Part shown: positions 39,630 through 52,827 of the stretch, piece after piece
Numbering within the stretch: position 1 is the stretch's first letter
Layout of the letters: the number at the start of each line of letters is the position of its first letter
Source: Chelativorans intermedius
Lineage (GTDB): Bacteria > Pseudomonadota > Alphaproteobacteria > Rhizobiales > Rhizobiaceae
DNA length: 64,000 bases
Direction of reading: 5' to 3'
Assembly: GCF_025398255.1 (NCBI RefSeq)
Contig: NZ_JAODNW010000017.1
Coordinates: 83,091 to 147,090 of the forward strand
Notes under the pieces: generated by a model
Seen by the model: the letters and a program-made list of their open reading frames with translations, nothing else
What the model was told of the DNA's origin: nothing
Databases searched by the model: none
Position numbers and translations under genes: made by a program

Positions 39630-40190
39630 GTGGCAGAATCTGGCTCGATGATCTCCGGGGTGGCGGAGCGTTATGCGCTTTCGCTGTTTGAGCTGGCACA
39701 GGAATCGGATTCGGTTCCGCAGGTCGAGCAGGATCTCGGCCGCTTCGAGGCGCTCCTCGAAGGCAGCGATGACCTGCAGCGGCTCATCAGAAGCCCCGTC
39801 TTTTCAGCCGACGAGCAGCTTCGGGCTCTCGCCGCCGTTCTCGACAAGGCGAAGATCGGCGGGCTTACCGGCAATTTCCTGCGTGTCGTGGCAAAGAACC
39901 GGCGGCTTTTCGCCGTGCCGCAGATGATCCGCGCCTTCCGCCGGATCGCCGCCGAGGCGCGCGGCGAGGTGGCCGCCGAGGTGGCCTCGGCCCACGCGCT
40001 GACCGCCGCGCAGGAGCGCGAGCTGAAGGCCGTGCTCAAGGAGGTCGCGGGCAAGGATGTGGCGGTCAAGCTGACCGTCGATCCCTCCCTGCTCGGCGGG
40101 CTGGTCGTCAAGCTCGGCTCGCGCCAGATCGACACGTCGCTCAAGACTAAACTCAATTCGCTCAAGCTTGCACTGAAAGAGGTCGGCTGA
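39630..40190 (+). CDS. atpH: ATP synthase F1 delta subunit
   Basis: The delta subunit joins F1 to the peripheral stalk. The 186-aa protein starts at GTG (AAGAGG upstream) and has [31 protein letters not shown] and [17 protein letters not shown]. The C-terminal segment [25 protein letters not shown] is the classic OSCP/delta ending. Its stop overlaps the atpA ATG by one base. Confidence 0.95.
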   Translation: MAESGSMISGVAERYALSLFELAQESDSVPQVEQDLGRFEALLEGSDDLQRLIRSPVFSADEQLRALAAVLDKAKIGGLTGNFLRVVAKNRRLFAVPQMIRAFRRIAAEARGEVAAEVASAHALTAAQERELKAVLKEVAGKDVAVKLTVDPSLLGGLVVKLGSRQIDTSLKTKLNSLKLALKEVG

Positions 40191-41719
40191 TGGATATCCG
40201 CGCGGCGGAAATTTCCGCAATTCTCAAGGACCAGATCAAGAATTTCGGCAAGGAGGCCGAAGTCTCCGAGGTCGGCCAGGTGCTTTCCGTCGGTGACGGC
40301 ATCGCCCGCGTCTACGGCCTCGACAACGTCCAGGCCGGCGAGATGGTGGAGTTTCCCGGCGGCATCCGCGGCATGGCGCTGAACCTCGAGGTCGACAATG
40401 TCGGCGTCGTGATCTTCGGCTCCGACCGCGACATCAAGGAAGGCGACACGGTCAAGCGCACGGGCGCCATCGTCGACGTGCCGGTGGGCCCAGAGCTTCT
40501 GGGCCGCGTGGTCGATGCGCTGGGCAATCCGATCGACGGCAAGGGGCCCATCAAGGCCAAGGAGCGCCGCCGCGTGGACGTGAAGGCGCCGGGCATCATC
40601 CCCCGCAAGTCGGTGCACGAGCCGATGTCGACGGGCCTGAAGGCCATCGACGCGCTGATTCCCATCGGGCGCGGCCAGCGCGAGCTCATCATCGGCGACC
40701 GCCAGACCGGCAAGACCGCCATCATCCTCGACACCTTCCTCAACCAGAAGCCGCTGAACGAGGGCGACGACGAGAGCCAGAAGCTCTACTGCGTCTATGT
40801 CGCCGTCGGCCAGAAGCGCTCCACCGTCGCGCAGTTCGTGAAGGTGCTCGAAGAGCGCGGCGCGCTTGAATATTCCATCGTGGTCGCCGCCACGGCCTCG
40901 GATCCGGCGCCGATGCAGTTCCTGGCTCCGTTCGCCGGCTGCGCCATGGGCGAGTATTTCCGCGACAACGGCAAGCACGCGGTGATCGGCTATGACGACC
41001 TGTCCAAGCAGGCCGTCGCCTACCGCCAGATGTCGCTCTTGCTGCGCCGTCCGCCGGGCCGCGAGGCCTATCCCGGCGACGTCTTCTACCTGCATTCGCG
41101 CCTGCTCGAGCGCGCGGCGAAGATGAACGAGGACAACGGTTCCGGCTCGCTCACCGCGCTGCCCGTCATCGAGACGCAGGCCAACGACGTGTCGGCCTAC
41201 ATCCCGACCAACGTGATCTCGATCACCGACGGCCAGATCTTCCTGGAGACCAACCTGTTCTTCCAGGGCATCCGCCCGGCGGTGAATGTGGGCCTGTCGG
41301 TGTCGCGCGTCGGCTCCGCGGCGCAGATCAAGGCGATGAAGCAGGTTGCCGGCTCGATCAAGGGCGAGCTTGCGCAGTATCGCGAGATGGCGGCCTTCGC
41401 GCAGTTCGGCTCCGACCTCGACGCGGCCACCCAGCGCCTCTTGAACCGCGGCGCGCGCCTCACCGAGCTGCTCAAGCAGCCGCAGTTCTCGCCGCTCAAG
41501 ACGGAAGAGCAGGTGGCGGTGATCTTCGCCGGTGTCCAGGGGTATCTCGACAAGCTGGAGCTCAGGGACGTGACGCGCTTCGAGCAGGGCCTGCTTGCCC
41601 ACATGCGCTCCGAGGGCAAGGAGATCCTCGAAGCGATCCGCAAGGAGAAGGCGCTGTCCGATACGTTGCGTGACAAGCTCAAGGCCGAGATCGACGCCTT
41701 CGCCAAGAACTTCGCCTAA
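40190..41719 (+). CDS. atpA: ATP synthase F1 alpha subunit
   Basis: The non-catalytic nucleotide-binding subunit of F1 (509 aa). Visible are the opening [20 protein letters not shown], the P-loop [35 protein letters not shown] and the alpha signature [17 protein letters not shown]. It is second in the atpHAGDC operon; F0 genes are not in the window, as expected for alphaproteobacteria where F0 and F1 genes are split. Confidence 0.98.
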   Translation: MDIRAAEISAILKDQIKNFGKEAEVSEVGQVLSVGDGIARVYGLDNVQAGEMVEFPGGIRGMALNLEVDNVGVVIFGSDRDIKEGDTVKRTGAIVDVPVGPELLGRVVDALGNPIDGKGPIKAKERRRVDVKAPGIIPRKSVHEPMSTGLKAIDALIPIGRGQRELIIGDRQTGKTAIILDTFLNQKPLNEGDDESQKLYCVYVAVGQKRSTVAQFVKVLEERGALEYSIVVAATASDPAPMQFLAPFAGCAMGEYFRDNGKHAVIGYDDLSKQAVAYRQMSLLLRRPPGREAYPGDVFYLHSRLLERAAKMNEDNGSGSLTALPVIETQANDVSAYIPTNVISITDGQIFLETNLFFQGIRPAVNVGLSVSRVGSAAQIKAMKQVAGSIKGELAQYREMAAFAQFGSDLDAATQRLLNRGARLTELLKQPQFSPLKTEEQVAVIFAGVQGYLDKLELRDVTRFEQGLLAHMRSEGKEILEAIRKEKALSDTLRDKLKAEIDAFAKNFA

Positions 41720-41733
41720 CCTGCGGGGCGCCG

Positions 41734-42615
41734 ATGCCTTCCCTCAAGGACCTTCGCAACCGGATCGCCTCCGTCAAGGCGACGCAAAAGATCACCAAGG
41801 CGATGCAGATGGTCGCCGCGGCGAAGCTGCGCCGTGCGCAGGAGGCGGCCGAGGCCGCGCGCCCCTATGCCACCCGCATGGGAGCGGTGCTCGCCAATGT
41901 GGCAGGCCGCGTTTCGGGCACCGACGCGCCGGCGCTGATGACCGGCACCGGAAAGGACGACACGCATCTTCTGGTGGTCTGTACGGCCGAGCGCGGGCTT
42001 TGCGGCGGCTTCAACAGCCAGATCGCAAAGCGGGCGCGCGAGCATGCGCGGGCGCTTCTTGCCGAAGGCAAGCAGGTGAAGATCCTGACCGTCGGCAAGA
42101 AGGGCTTCGACATCCTGCGCCGTGAATACAGCGACCATATCATCGACCGGGTGGAGCTGCGCGATGTCAAGCGCATCGGCTTTGCCAATGCCGACGCCAT
42201 CGCCAGGAAGGTGATCGGCCTGTTCGAGGATGGGCAGTTCGACGTCTGCACGTTGTTCTATTCCGAGTTCAAGTCGGTCATCAGCCAGGTGCCGACGGCC
42301 CAGCAGATCATCCCCGCCGCCTTCCCGGAGCAGGAGGAAGGCGAAAGGGCGGGCGGCGATGCGGCCTATGAATACGAGCCGGAGGCGGCGGCCATCCTCG
42401 CCGATCTCATCCCGCGCAACATCGCAGTGCAGATCTTCCGGGCGCTGCTTGAGAATGCCGCCGGCGAGATGGGCGCCAAGATGACGGCGATGGACAATGC
42501 CACGCGCAATGCCGGCGAGATGATCGACAAGCTGTCGATCACCTACAACCGCCAGCGCCAGGCGCAGATCACCAAGGAACTGATCGAAATCATCTCGGGC
42601 GCGGAAGCGCTCTAG
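41734..42615 (+). CDS. atpG: ATP synthase F1 gamma subunit
   Basis: The rotating shaft of F1, 293 aa. It begins [20 protein letters not shown] and contains [28 protein letters not shown] and the C-terminal signature [18 protein letters not shown] followed by [18 protein letters not shown]. Length and both terminal coiled-coil segments are intact. It begins 14 bp after atpA and is followed 23 bp later by atpD. Confidence 0.97.
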   Translation: MPSLKDLRNRIASVKATQKITKAMQMVAAAKLRRAQEAAEAARPYATRMGAVLANVAGRVSGTDAPALMTGTGKDDTHLLVVCTAERGLCGGFNSQIAKRAREHARALLAEGKQVKILTVGKKGFDILRREYSDHIIDRVELRDVKRIGFANADAIARKVIGLFEDGQFDVCTLFYSEFKSVISQVPTAQQIIPAAFPEQEEGERAGGDAAYEYEPEAAAILADLIPRNIAVQIFRALLENAAGEMGAKMTAMDNATRNAGEMIDKLSITYNRQRQAQITKELIEIISGAEAL

Positions 42616-42632
42616 CGGATCGAAAGAGGTAG

Positions 42633-44183
<1,551 letters not shown>

Positions 44184-44200
44184 GCGGCGAATGGTCAATT

Positions 44201-44291
44201 GTGAATGGCGAGCAGGGAGTGGCAAATAGAGAATCGTGGCTAGCGAAGGTCATGGTCTGACCCGTTCACTGTTCACCATTCACTATTCACG
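44201..44291. repeat. Heptamer-periodic inverted element between atpD and atpC
   Basis: The 117-bp gap contains four tandem 7-mers, GTTCACT, GTTCACC, ATTCACT and ATTCACG (44264-44291). A degenerate complementary series sits upstream; GTGAATGGCGAGCAGGGAGT (44201-44220) matches the reverse complement of 44264-44283 at 15 of 20 positions. The left part also reads in 7-base steps (GTGAATG, GCGAGCA, GGGAGTG, GCAAATA). It could fold into a long hairpin in the atp mRNA. Confidence 0.7.
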
Positions 44292-44300
44292 AAGATAGAC

Positions 44301-44699
44301 ATGGCCCAATCCTTCAAGTTCGAACTCGTATCGCCCGAAAGGCTCCTCGTCTCCGAGGAGGTGGAGGCAGTCGTCATTCCCGGTACCGAGGGCGAGATGA
44401 CGGTGATGGCCAGCCACGCGCCGGTGATGACCGGGATCAAGCCGGGCGTCATCCGCGTCTCGCGTGGCGGCAGCCAGGAGCGCTATGTGGTCTTCGGCGG
44501 CTTTGCCGACATTCTGCCGGAAAGCTGCACCGTGCTTGCCGAATCGGCCGTGCATGTGGACGACATCGACCGCGACGACCTGGCACGCCGCATCCAGGAG
44601 GCGCGCGAGGACGTGGCCGACGCCAAGGACGACGAGGCGCGCACCAGGGCGGAGGACTATCTCGCCCAGCTCACCACGCTGGAAAGCGCCATCCAGTAG
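44301..44699 (+). CDS. atpC: ATP synthase F1 epsilon subunit
   Basis: The epsilon subunit (132 aa) couples the shaft to F0 and can inhibit ATPase activity. Visible are FKFELVSPERLLVSEEVEAV, VIPGTEGEMTVMASHAPVMT, ESCTVLAESAVHVDDID and a C-terminal helical region. The Shine-Dalgarno is weak (GAAGATAGAC before ATG), lying right after the heptamer repeat. It ends the atp operon; a strong intrinsic terminator follows at 44832. Confidence 0.95.
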   Translation: MAQSFKFELVSPERLLVSEEVEAVVIPGTEGEMTVMASHAPVMTGIKPGVIRVSRGGSQERYVVFGGFADILPESCTVLAESAVHVDDIDRDDLARRIQEAREDVADAKDDEARTRAEDYLAQLTTLESAIQ

Positions 44700-44709
44700 G
44701 CACGGCTGG

Positions 44710-44807
44710 AGCATTTTTCAGCCAGATGGAATCATCTGGCGCCGCACAAATGCGGCAAAAACAAATATGGACCGGATCAGCGTTTCAATGAAACGATGAA
44801 CCGGTCT
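44710..44807 (+). repeat. Dispersed two-hairpin repeat, copy 2
   Basis: A 98-bp copy with the CCAGATG/CATCTGG hairpin and the right-hand GACCGG...CCGGTC hairpin carrying GTTTCA/TGAAAC. It differs from copies 1 and 3 by small substitutions and indels, including one or more bases lost near the left end. It lies between atpC and the atp terminator in a convergent junction with acnA, in the same orientation as the other copies. Confidence 0.9.
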
Positions 44808-44831
44808 GGGCAAGGCGACGCAATTTTTCTG

Positions 44832-44870
44832 AAGGGCCGCGGGCATTCGAGCTGCGGCCCTTTTGCTTTG
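44832..44870 (+). terminator. Intrinsic terminator of the atp operon
   Basis: AAGGGCCGC (44832-44840) and GCGGCCCTT (44854-44862) form a 9-bp stem followed by TTGCTTTG, a typical Rho-independent terminator on the plus strand, about 130 bp past atpC. Confidence 0.75.
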
Positions 44871-44904
44871 CCGGCTTTCCGACCCGGGCGCCGGGCATCT
44901 TCCC

Positions 44905-44933
44905 AAACAAAAGCGGGCGGCAGAGCCGCCCGC
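44905..44933 (-). terminator. Intrinsic terminator of acnA
   Basis: On the minus strand GCGGGCGGC and GCCGCCCGC (44913-44921/44925-44933) form a 9-bp stem with a 3-nt loop followed by TTTTGTTT (complement of 44905-44912). It lies 28 bp beyond the acnA stop. Confidence 0.75.
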
Positions 44934-44960
44934 GGAAAGATGGTGGCGAAGCCGGCCGCC

Positions 44961-47651
<2,691 letters not shown>

Positions 47652-47909
47652 GGGCGATCCTATCCTTGGTCTGTTCATCCGAAACGGGAACGGACGGCTC
47701 CAGGCGACAGGCGCTGAGGTGCGGGTGCGGTCATTTCCGCTGTCCGCTCCCTGCGTCCCGGCCGGTCAAGACGGCGCGCGCGCGGGTATCGGCACAAAGA
47801 GTGACACGCCGACCGCTGGCGTGGTTGCCCGGGATATAGAGAATTTCTTAGAAGAGTTCCATACCGAGTTTGGGCGAAACGTTCCGCTGTCGAGCTTCAA
47901 GGACATCCA

Positions 47910-48536
47910 TTGCCGGACACACACGAAACCATGCGGCTGGACGCCGAAAGCCTGAGCGGCGCGCGCGGCGGCGATACCGTCTTTTCCGGGGTCTCCTTCG
48001 CGCTGTCGCGCGGCCAGGCGCTGGTGGTGACGGGGCCGAACGGGGCGGGCAAGACGACGCTTCTGCGCATCCTGGCGGGGCTGCTGCAGCCGGCGGCAGG
48101 CAGGGTCGCGCTTTCCGGCGGCGGCACGGCATGGCCGGATACGGCCTCCGCCAGCCACTATCTCGGCCATCTCGACGCCATGAAGACGGCGCTGAGCGTG
48201 GAGGAGAACCTGCTTTTCTGGCAGCGCTTTGCCGGGCATGCACGCATGTCCGTTCCCAAGGCGCTGGAGACGGTGGGGCTCGGGGAGATCGGGCACCTGC
48301 CCTTCGGCTATCTTTCCACCGGGCAGCGGCGGCGGGCAGCCCTGGCGCGGCTTTTCGTGTCGCACCGGCCGCTATGGCTTCTGGACGAGCCGACCTCCGG
48401 GCTCGACCGGGCCTCGGCAGGGCGGCTTGCGGGGCTGATGGAGGGGCACCTTCGGGAGGGCGGGATGATCGTCGCGGCCACCCACCTGCCGCTCGGGCTT
48501 GCGGGGGCACGGGAACTGCGCATGGAGAGAGAATGA
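47910..48536 (+). CDS. ccmA: Haem ABC exporter ATP-binding protein CcmA
   Basis: The ATPase of the CcmABCD complex that releases holo-CcmE during cytochrome c maturation. The 208-aa product has Walker A VTGPNGAGKTTLLRIL, the signature LSTGQRRRAALARLF and Walker B LWLLDEPTSGLD. The start is set at TTG 47910 because AAGGA lies 7 nt upstream; ATG at 47931 (MRLDAESLSG) is the alternative. It begins the ccmABCDG cluster. Confidence 0.93.
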   Translation: MPDTHETMRLDAESLSGARGGDTVFSGVSFALSRGQALVVTGPNGAGKTTLLRILAGLLQPAAGRVALSGGGTAWPDTASASHYLGHLDAMKTALSVEENLLFWQRFAGHARMSVPKALETVGLGEIGHLPFGYLSTGQRRRAALARLFVSHRPLWLLDEPTSGLDRASAGRLAGLMEGHLREGGMIVAATHLPLGLAGARELRMERE

Positions 48537-48608
48537 CATGAACCCTCACGCCGGCTGCGCCCTCTTCCGCCCCGCCGCAAGCCCGTTTTCGCACGGGAGC
48601 CGGCGCTG

Positions 48609-49271
48609 ATGCTCGCCCTTTATCTGCGCGATGTCAGGCTCGGCATCCGCGCCGGCAGCGGGGCGCTGACGGGCGTTCTCTTCTTTCTGGCGGTCGTGGC
48701 CGTCATCCCCTTCGGGGTGGGGCCGGACCTCAACCTGCTGGCGCGCATCGGCCCGGCGATCCTGTGGATCGGGGCGCTGCTTGCCAGCCTGCTGGGGCTG
48801 GAGCGGCTGTTCCAGGCCGACCGGGAGGACGGCTCGCTCGACCTTCTCGTCATGGCCGACAGCCGCCACATGCTGGCGCTGACGGTGTTTGTGAAATGCC
48901 TGGCGCACTGGACGGCCAACGTGCTGCCGCTGGTGGCCGCGGCTCCGTTGCTCGGCCTGTTCATGAACGTGCCGCCCCTCAGCCTCGGCGCGGCGACGCT
49001 GACGCTTCTGGCCGGCACGCCGGCCATCGCCTTCATCGGCGCGGTGGGGGCGGCGCTGGTGGTGGCCCTGCCGCGCGGCGGGCTGCTGGTCTCGGTGCTC
49101 GTCCTGCCGCTGACCGTCCCCGTGCTCATCTTCGGCGTGGCGGCGTCGCGCGCGGCGGTGGCCGACCCGGACCCCTTCCTCCAGCCCTTCCTCGTCCTGT
49201 GCGCGCTGACGCTCTTCTTCGCCGTGATCGGCCCGGTGGCGGCGGCGCTCGCGCTGCGCAACGCCGACTAG
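48609..49271 (+). CDS. ccmB: Haem exporter permease CcmB
   Basis: Integral membrane partner of CcmA, 220 aa with six hydrophobic helices. The opening MLALYLRDVRLGIRAGSGALTG, the FFLAVVAVIPFGVGPD segment, LNVPPLSLGAATLTLL-like FMNVPPLSLG and AFIGAVGAALVVALPRGGLL fit CcmB. GGGAG precedes the ATG. It lies 72 bp after ccmA. Confidence 0.93.
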   Translation: MLALYLRDVRLGIRAGSGALTGVLFFLAVVAVIPFGVGPDLNLLARIGPAILWIGALLASLLGLERLFQADREDGSLDLLVMADSRHMLALTVFVKCLAHWTANVLPLVAAAPLLGLFMNVPPLSLGAATLTLLAGTPAIAFIGAVGAALVVALPRGGLLVSVLVLPLTVPVLIFGVAASRAAVADPDPFLQPFLVLCALTLFFAVIGPVAAALALRNAD

Positions 49272-49354
49272 AACCACGAAAAAGTGAGCGCTGGCGCATG
49301 CTGCGGCAATGTGGATGAATTGCGGGGCGCGGCCGTGCGGTCTATTTACGGCGC

Positions 49355-50134
49355 ATGAGCGAAACGGCCAACCCGACGGCGCGGCTTGCCGCGCTTGCCA
49401 ATCCGACGCGCTTTCTGGCGCTTGCCGACCGGCTGGTGCCGTGGCTGGCTGCGGCGGCCGGGCTGGTGCTGGCCGCCGGCCTTGCCATGGCCTTCGCTGC
49501 ACCGGAGGACTATCAGCAGGGCATCACGGTGCGCATCATGTATATCCATGTGCCCTTCGCCTGGCTTTCCATGTTCTGCTACACGCTGATGGCGGCCTCG
49601 GCACTCGGCACGCTGGTGTGGCGCCATCCGCTGGCCGACGTCTCGCTGAAGGCGGCCGCCCCCATCGGCGCCACCTTCACCGCCCTGGCGCTCGTCACCG
49701 GCTCCATCTGGGGCAAGCCCATGTGGGGCACATGGTGGGTGTGGGACGCCCGGCTCACCTCGGTCTTCGTGCTCTTTCTCATGTATCTGGGCATCATCGC
49801 GCTGACGCGGGCGCTGGACGACCAGGGGCGTGCGGCACGGGCGGCGGCAATCCTCACGCTGGTCGGCTTCATCAACATCCCGATCATCAAGTTCTCGGTC
49901 GATTGGTGGAACACGCTGCATCAGCCGGCCTCCGTCTTCCGGCTCGACGGGCCGACCATCCATTCCAGCCTTCTGTGGCCGCTTCTCATCTCGGCGCTGG
50001 GCTTCACCTTCCTCTTCCTGACGCTGCATCTCATGGCCATGCGGGCGGAGATCTGGCGCCGGCGGGTGAGCGCCATGCGGCGCCTGGCGGCGCGGGCGGC
50101 GGAAGGCCGGCTCGCCGAGGGGGGTGCGTCATGA
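49355..50134 (+). CDS. ccmC: Haem transporter CcmC
   Basis: CcmC binds haem and loads it on CcmE. The 259-aa, six-helix protein contains MYIHVPFAWLSMFCYTLMA, the tryptophan-rich WGKPMWGTWWVWDARLTS motif (WWD domain) and SVDWWNTLHQPASV with the second conserved His. All signature residues are present. There is no strong ribosome-binding site ahead of the ATG. Its stop overlaps the ccmD start as ATGA. Confidence 0.95.
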   Translation: MSETANPTARLAALANPTRFLALADRLVPWLAAAAGLVLAAGLAMAFAAPEDYQQGITVRIMYIHVPFAWLSMFCYTLMAASALGTLVWRHPLADVSLKAAAPIGATFTALALVTGSIWGKPMWGTWWVWDARLTSVFVLFLMYLGIIALTRALDDQGRAARAAAILTLVGFINIPIIKFSVDWWNTLHQPASVFRLDGPTIHSSLLWPLLISALGFTFLFLTLHLMAMRAEIWRRRVSAMRRLAARAAEGRLAEGGAS

Positions 50135-50298
50135 GCCACGTGGCCTATGTGGCGGCGGCCTATGCGGCCTCGGCGATTGCCATCGCCGGGCTGGCGATGT
50201 GGATCGTGCTCGACCAGCGGGCGCAGAAAAGGGCACTGCAGGCGCTGGAGGCGCGCGGCATCCGCCGCCGCTCCACCGACGGGAGGAGAGGCCAATGA
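50131..50298 (+). CDS. ccmD: Haem exporter protein CcmD
   Basis: A 55-aa small membrane protein starting MSHVAYVAAAYAASAIAIAG, one hydrophobic helix followed by a basic tail (DQRAQKRALQALEARGI), as expected of CcmD, which helps release holo-CcmE. It overlaps ccmC by 4 bp and ccmG by 4 bp (ATGA at both ends), so the three are translationally coupled. Sequence conservation in this family is low; the position is the main evidence. Confidence 0.88.
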   Translation: MSHVAYVAAAYAASAIAIAGLAMWIVLDQRAQKRALQALEARGIRRRSTDGRRGQ

Positions 50299-50876
50299 CC
50301 GCCGGCCACCAGCGCGCGCCCGCGGCGCGCCGGTTCCTTCTCCTGCTGCCTCTTGCCGCCTTTCTGGCGCTGTCGGCGGTCTTCCTGGCACAGCTCTTCT
50401 CCGGGCGCGACAATTCCGTCGTGCCCTCCGCACTGATCGGTCAGCCGGCGCCGCAGACGACGCTGCCGCCGCTCGAGGGCATGGGCCTGCCCGGCCTTTC
50501 GCCCGAAGACTTCGCGGGAAATGTGACGCTGGTGAACGTCTGGGGCTCCTGGTGCCTGCCGTGCCGCGACGAACATCCGCTTCTGATGCAGCTTTCGGAA
50601 GACAGCCGCCTGCGCATCGTCGGCCTCAACTACAAGGACAGGCCGGAAAACGCCCGCCGCTTCCTCGGCGAACTCGGCAATCCCTTCGACGCCATCGGCG
50701 TCGATGGAAACGGCCGCGCAGCCATCGAGTGGGGGGTCTACGGCGTGCCGGAAACCTTCCTCGTCGGCCCCGACGGCATCATCCGCTACAAGCATGTGGG
50801 ACCGTTCACGCCACGCAGCATCCGCGAGGAGCTGATGCCGCGGGTGGAACAGGCGATGGCGGGCAACCCGTCGTGA
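50295..50876 (+). CDS. ccmG: Thiol:disulfide interchange protein CcmG/DsbE
   Basis: A 193-aa membrane-anchored periplasmic thioredoxin that reduces apocytochrome c. It has an N-terminal anchor (RRFLLLLPLAAFLALSAVF), the active site VWGSWCLPCRDEHPLL with WCLPC, and the GVYGVPETFLVGPDG segment with the cis-Pro. ATGA overlap couples it to ccmD. The remaining maturation genes ccmE, ccmF and ccmH are not in the window, which fits the split arrangement of rhizobial ccm genes. Confidence 0.94.
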   Translation: MTAGHQRAPAARRFLLLLPLAAFLALSAVFLAQLFSGRDNSVVPSALIGQPAPQTTLPPLEGMGLPGLSPEDFAGNVTLVNVWGSWCLPCRDEHPLLMQLSEDSRLRIVGLNYKDRPENARRFLGELGNPFDAIGVDGNGRAAIEWGVYGVPETFLVGPDGIIRYKHVGPFTPRSIREELMPRVEQAMAGNPS

Positions 50877-50891
50877 GCCCGTTGCCCGGCC

Positions 50892-51218
50892 TCAGCCCCG
50901 CGGGTCGGTATCGGCGAGATTCAGGATCGACGGCACAAGGCCGGGAAAGCGCCTTTCCAGCTCATCCAGCCGCAGCACGTTGATGTGCTCCACGCCTCTT
51001 TTCGTGGTGCGGATGAGACCCGCCTCGCGCAGCACCCGATAGTGGTTGGAAAGGGTGGAGCGGGCGAGGCCCGCGCAGGGCGAGGCGTCCCCGCAATTGG
51101 AACCCTCGGGACTGGCGTGGAGCTTGCGCACGATCTGCAGCCTGACCGGATCGCCCAAGGCGTTGAGAATGCCAGTCAGGGTGATGTCTTCCGGCGCAGG
51201 ATGCATGAACTGGACCAT
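50892..51218 (-). CDS. ArsR-family HTH transcriptional regulator
   Basis: A 108-aa winged-helix protein with the ArsR opening ITLTGILNALGDPVRLQIVR and the recognition helix region LARSTLSNHYRVLREAGLI. Two Cys (SNCGDASPC) sit just before the HTH, a possible metal or redox site. It is divergent from the SDR gene with a strong palindrome in the 91-bp gap, so it probably represses that gene and itself. It converges on ccmG with 15 bp between. No ribosome-binding site is obvious before ATG 51218. Confidence 0.85.
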   Translation of the reverse strand: MVQFMHPAPEDITLTGILNALGDPVRLQIVRKLHASPEGSNCGDASPCAGLARSTLSNHYRVLREAGLIRTTKRGVEHINVLRLDELERRFPGLVPSILNLADTDPRG

Positions 51219-51254
51219 GAAGGGGCCATATCACGCAGCTTGACGCATTTCAAT

Positions 51255-51281
51255 ATTACGGTATTTTCGAAATACCGTAAT
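51255..51281. promoter_or_regulatory. Perfect palindromic operator between ArsR and SDR genes
   Basis: Arms ATTACGGTATTT (51255-51266) and AAATACCGTAAT (51270-51281) are exact reverse complements with a 3-bp centre. This A/T-rich palindrome stands out against the surrounding high G+C and lies 28 bp upstream of the SDR ATG and 36 bp upstream of the arsR-like ATG. A related half-site TATCGAAATA follows at 51289. Confidence 0.75.
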
Positions 51282-51309
51282 AACGTTTTATCGAAATAAG
51301 GATCAGACA

Positions 51310-52065
51310 ATGCCAGGACGATTCGACAATCAGGTGGTGCTCGTCACCGGCGGCTCGACGGGCATCGGCCTCGCGGCGGCGGCGCTTTTCGTCCGCGAGG
51401 GCGCGAAGGTCTACATCACCGGGCGCAGCCGGCAGAGCCTGGACGGGGCAGCGGCGCAACTGGGGGAACAGGCCGTCGCCGTACAGTCCGATGTGGCCAA
51501 TCTCGCCGACCTCGAAAGCCTGCGCGAACGCATCGCCGGCGCGGACGGCCGGCTGGACGTCCTCGTCGCCAATGCGGGCATCGCCGAGAACAACGTCCTG
51601 GGCGAAACGAGCGAGGCGGCGTTCGACAGGACCTTCGACATCAACGTCAAGGGGGTGTTCTTCACCGTGCAGACCATGCTGCCGCTGCTCAGGGACGGCG
51701 GCGCGGTGGTGCTCACGGGATCCATCGTCGCACACAAGGGCTTTCCCAATCTCAGCCTCTACAACGCCTCCAAGGCCGCTGTGCGCTCCTTTGCCCGTTC
51801 GTGGTCGAACGATTTGCGGGCCCGCAAGATCCGCGTCAACGTCGTCAGCCCCGGTCCGGTGGAGACCCCCATCCTGCGCAACGGGCTGAAACTGAACGAC
51901 GAGCAGCTCGACCAATTCAGGGCACAGGTGGCGCAGACCGCTCCGCTGGAGCGGTTCGGCGAGCCGTCGGAAATCGCCGAGGCCATCGCCTATCTGGCAT
52001 CCGGCGCCGCCAGCTACGTGGCCGGCGCGGAACTCAGCGTCGATGGCGGCATGGCGCAGGTCTGA
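51310..52065 (+). CDS. SDR-family NAD(P)-dependent oxidoreductase
   Basis: A 251-aa classical short-chain dehydrogenase. It has the cofactor motif VTGGSTGIGLAAAALF, VANAGIAENN, the catalytic Ser in VLTGSIVAHKG, the YNASKAAVRSFARSW active-site Tyr/Lys, VSPGPVETPI and the C-terminal GAELSVDGGMAQV. The substrate is unknown. AAGGATC lies 8 nt upstream of ATG. Regulation by the divergent ArsR protein through the palindrome is likely. Confidence 0.9.
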   Translation: MPGRFDNQVVLVTGGSTGIGLAAAALFVREGAKVYITGRSRQSLDGAAAQLGEQAVAVQSDVANLADLESLRERIAGADGRLDVLVANAGIAENNVLGETSEAAFDRTFDINVKGVFFTVQTMLPLLRDGGAVVLTGSIVAHKGFPNLSLYNASKAAVRSFARSWSNDLRARKIRVNVVSPGPVETPILRNGLKLNDEQLDQFRAQVAQTAPLERFGEPSEIAEAIAYLASGAASYVAGAELSVDGGMAQV

Positions 52066-52101
52066 GGCGGCCTGCCCCGTCCCCGGCCGGCTGCATCCGC
52101 G

Positions 52102-52122
52102 CCGCCGGCAAAGCGCCGGCGG
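52102..52122. terminator. Hairpin between convergent SDR and LysE genes
   Basis: CCGCCGGC (52102-52109) and GCCGGCGG (52115-52122) form an 8-bp stem with a 5-nt loop in the 87-bp convergent gap. No T-run follows on either strand. Confidence 0.4.
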
Positions 52123-52152
52123 AGATGACGAGGGCGGAAAGGTCCGCCGCCG

Positions 52153-52764
52153 TCACCGCTCGGACAGCGCCAGCCGCACGCCGAGCGCGGCGAAGGTGGC
52201 GGCAAAGGAGCGGCGGAGCCATTTCATCACCGCCGGGCTGTTCAACACCCGGCGGCGCACCAGAGCCGCCATCTGCCCATAGGCGACGAAGATGGCAAAG
52301 GTCATCGCCATGAAGACGAAGCCGAGCCAAGCCATGAAGGCGGCCGGCGCGGCGGTGTCGGCGGGCACGAATTGCGGCAGGAAGGCCAGGAAGAAGATCG
52401 ACAGCTTGGGATTCAGGATGTTGATGAGGAAGCCGCGCCGGATGATCTGCCAGTGCGGGATGGCCGCCCGTTCGGGCCGAGCGTCGAGCATGCCCTTCTC
52501 ACCCAGCGCATTCCAGGCCATCCAGAGAAGGTAGAGCACGCCAGCATACTTGACGAACTGGAACAGCACGGCGCTGGTGTGCAGCAGCGCGGCAAGCCCC
52601 AGGATGGCGGCGGCAAGCTGCGGCAGGATGCCCAGCGTGCAGCCCACAGCGGCCGACACGCCGGCACGCCCGCCGCGCCCCAGCGCAACGGCGAGCGTGT
52701 AGATGACGCCGGTACCGGGAATGAGCACGACGACCAGCGCGGTCAGCAGGAATGCCGGATCCAT
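52153..52764 (-). CDS. LysE/RhtB-family amino-acid exporter
   Basis: A 203-aa membrane protein of the LysE superfamily. The opening MDPAFLLTALVVVLIPGTGVIYTLAVALGRG-type segment carries the conserved PGP/G motif region (IPGTGVIY). It continues with AVGCTLGILPQLAAAILGLA, YLLWMAWNAL and NILNPKLSIFFLAFLPQFV. Substrates of this branch vary (amino acids, homoserine lactones) and cannot be read here. GGAGGGACC precedes the ATG. Confidence 0.9.
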   Translation of the reverse strand: MDPAFLLTALVVVLIPGTGVIYTLAVALGRGGRAGVSAAVGCTLGILPQLAAAILGLAALLHTSAVLFQFVKYAGVLYLLWMAWNALGEKGMLDARPERAAIPHWQIIRRGFLINILNPKLSIFFLAFLPQFVPADTAAPAAFMAWLGFVFMAMTFAIFVAYGQMAALVRRRVLNSPAVMKWLRRSFAATFAALGVRLALSER

Positions 52765-52827
52765 GGTCCCCTCCAGGTGGCAAAAGCACAGTTTGCCCGC
52801 CAGGAGAGCGGCGTCAAGCCATCTGTT

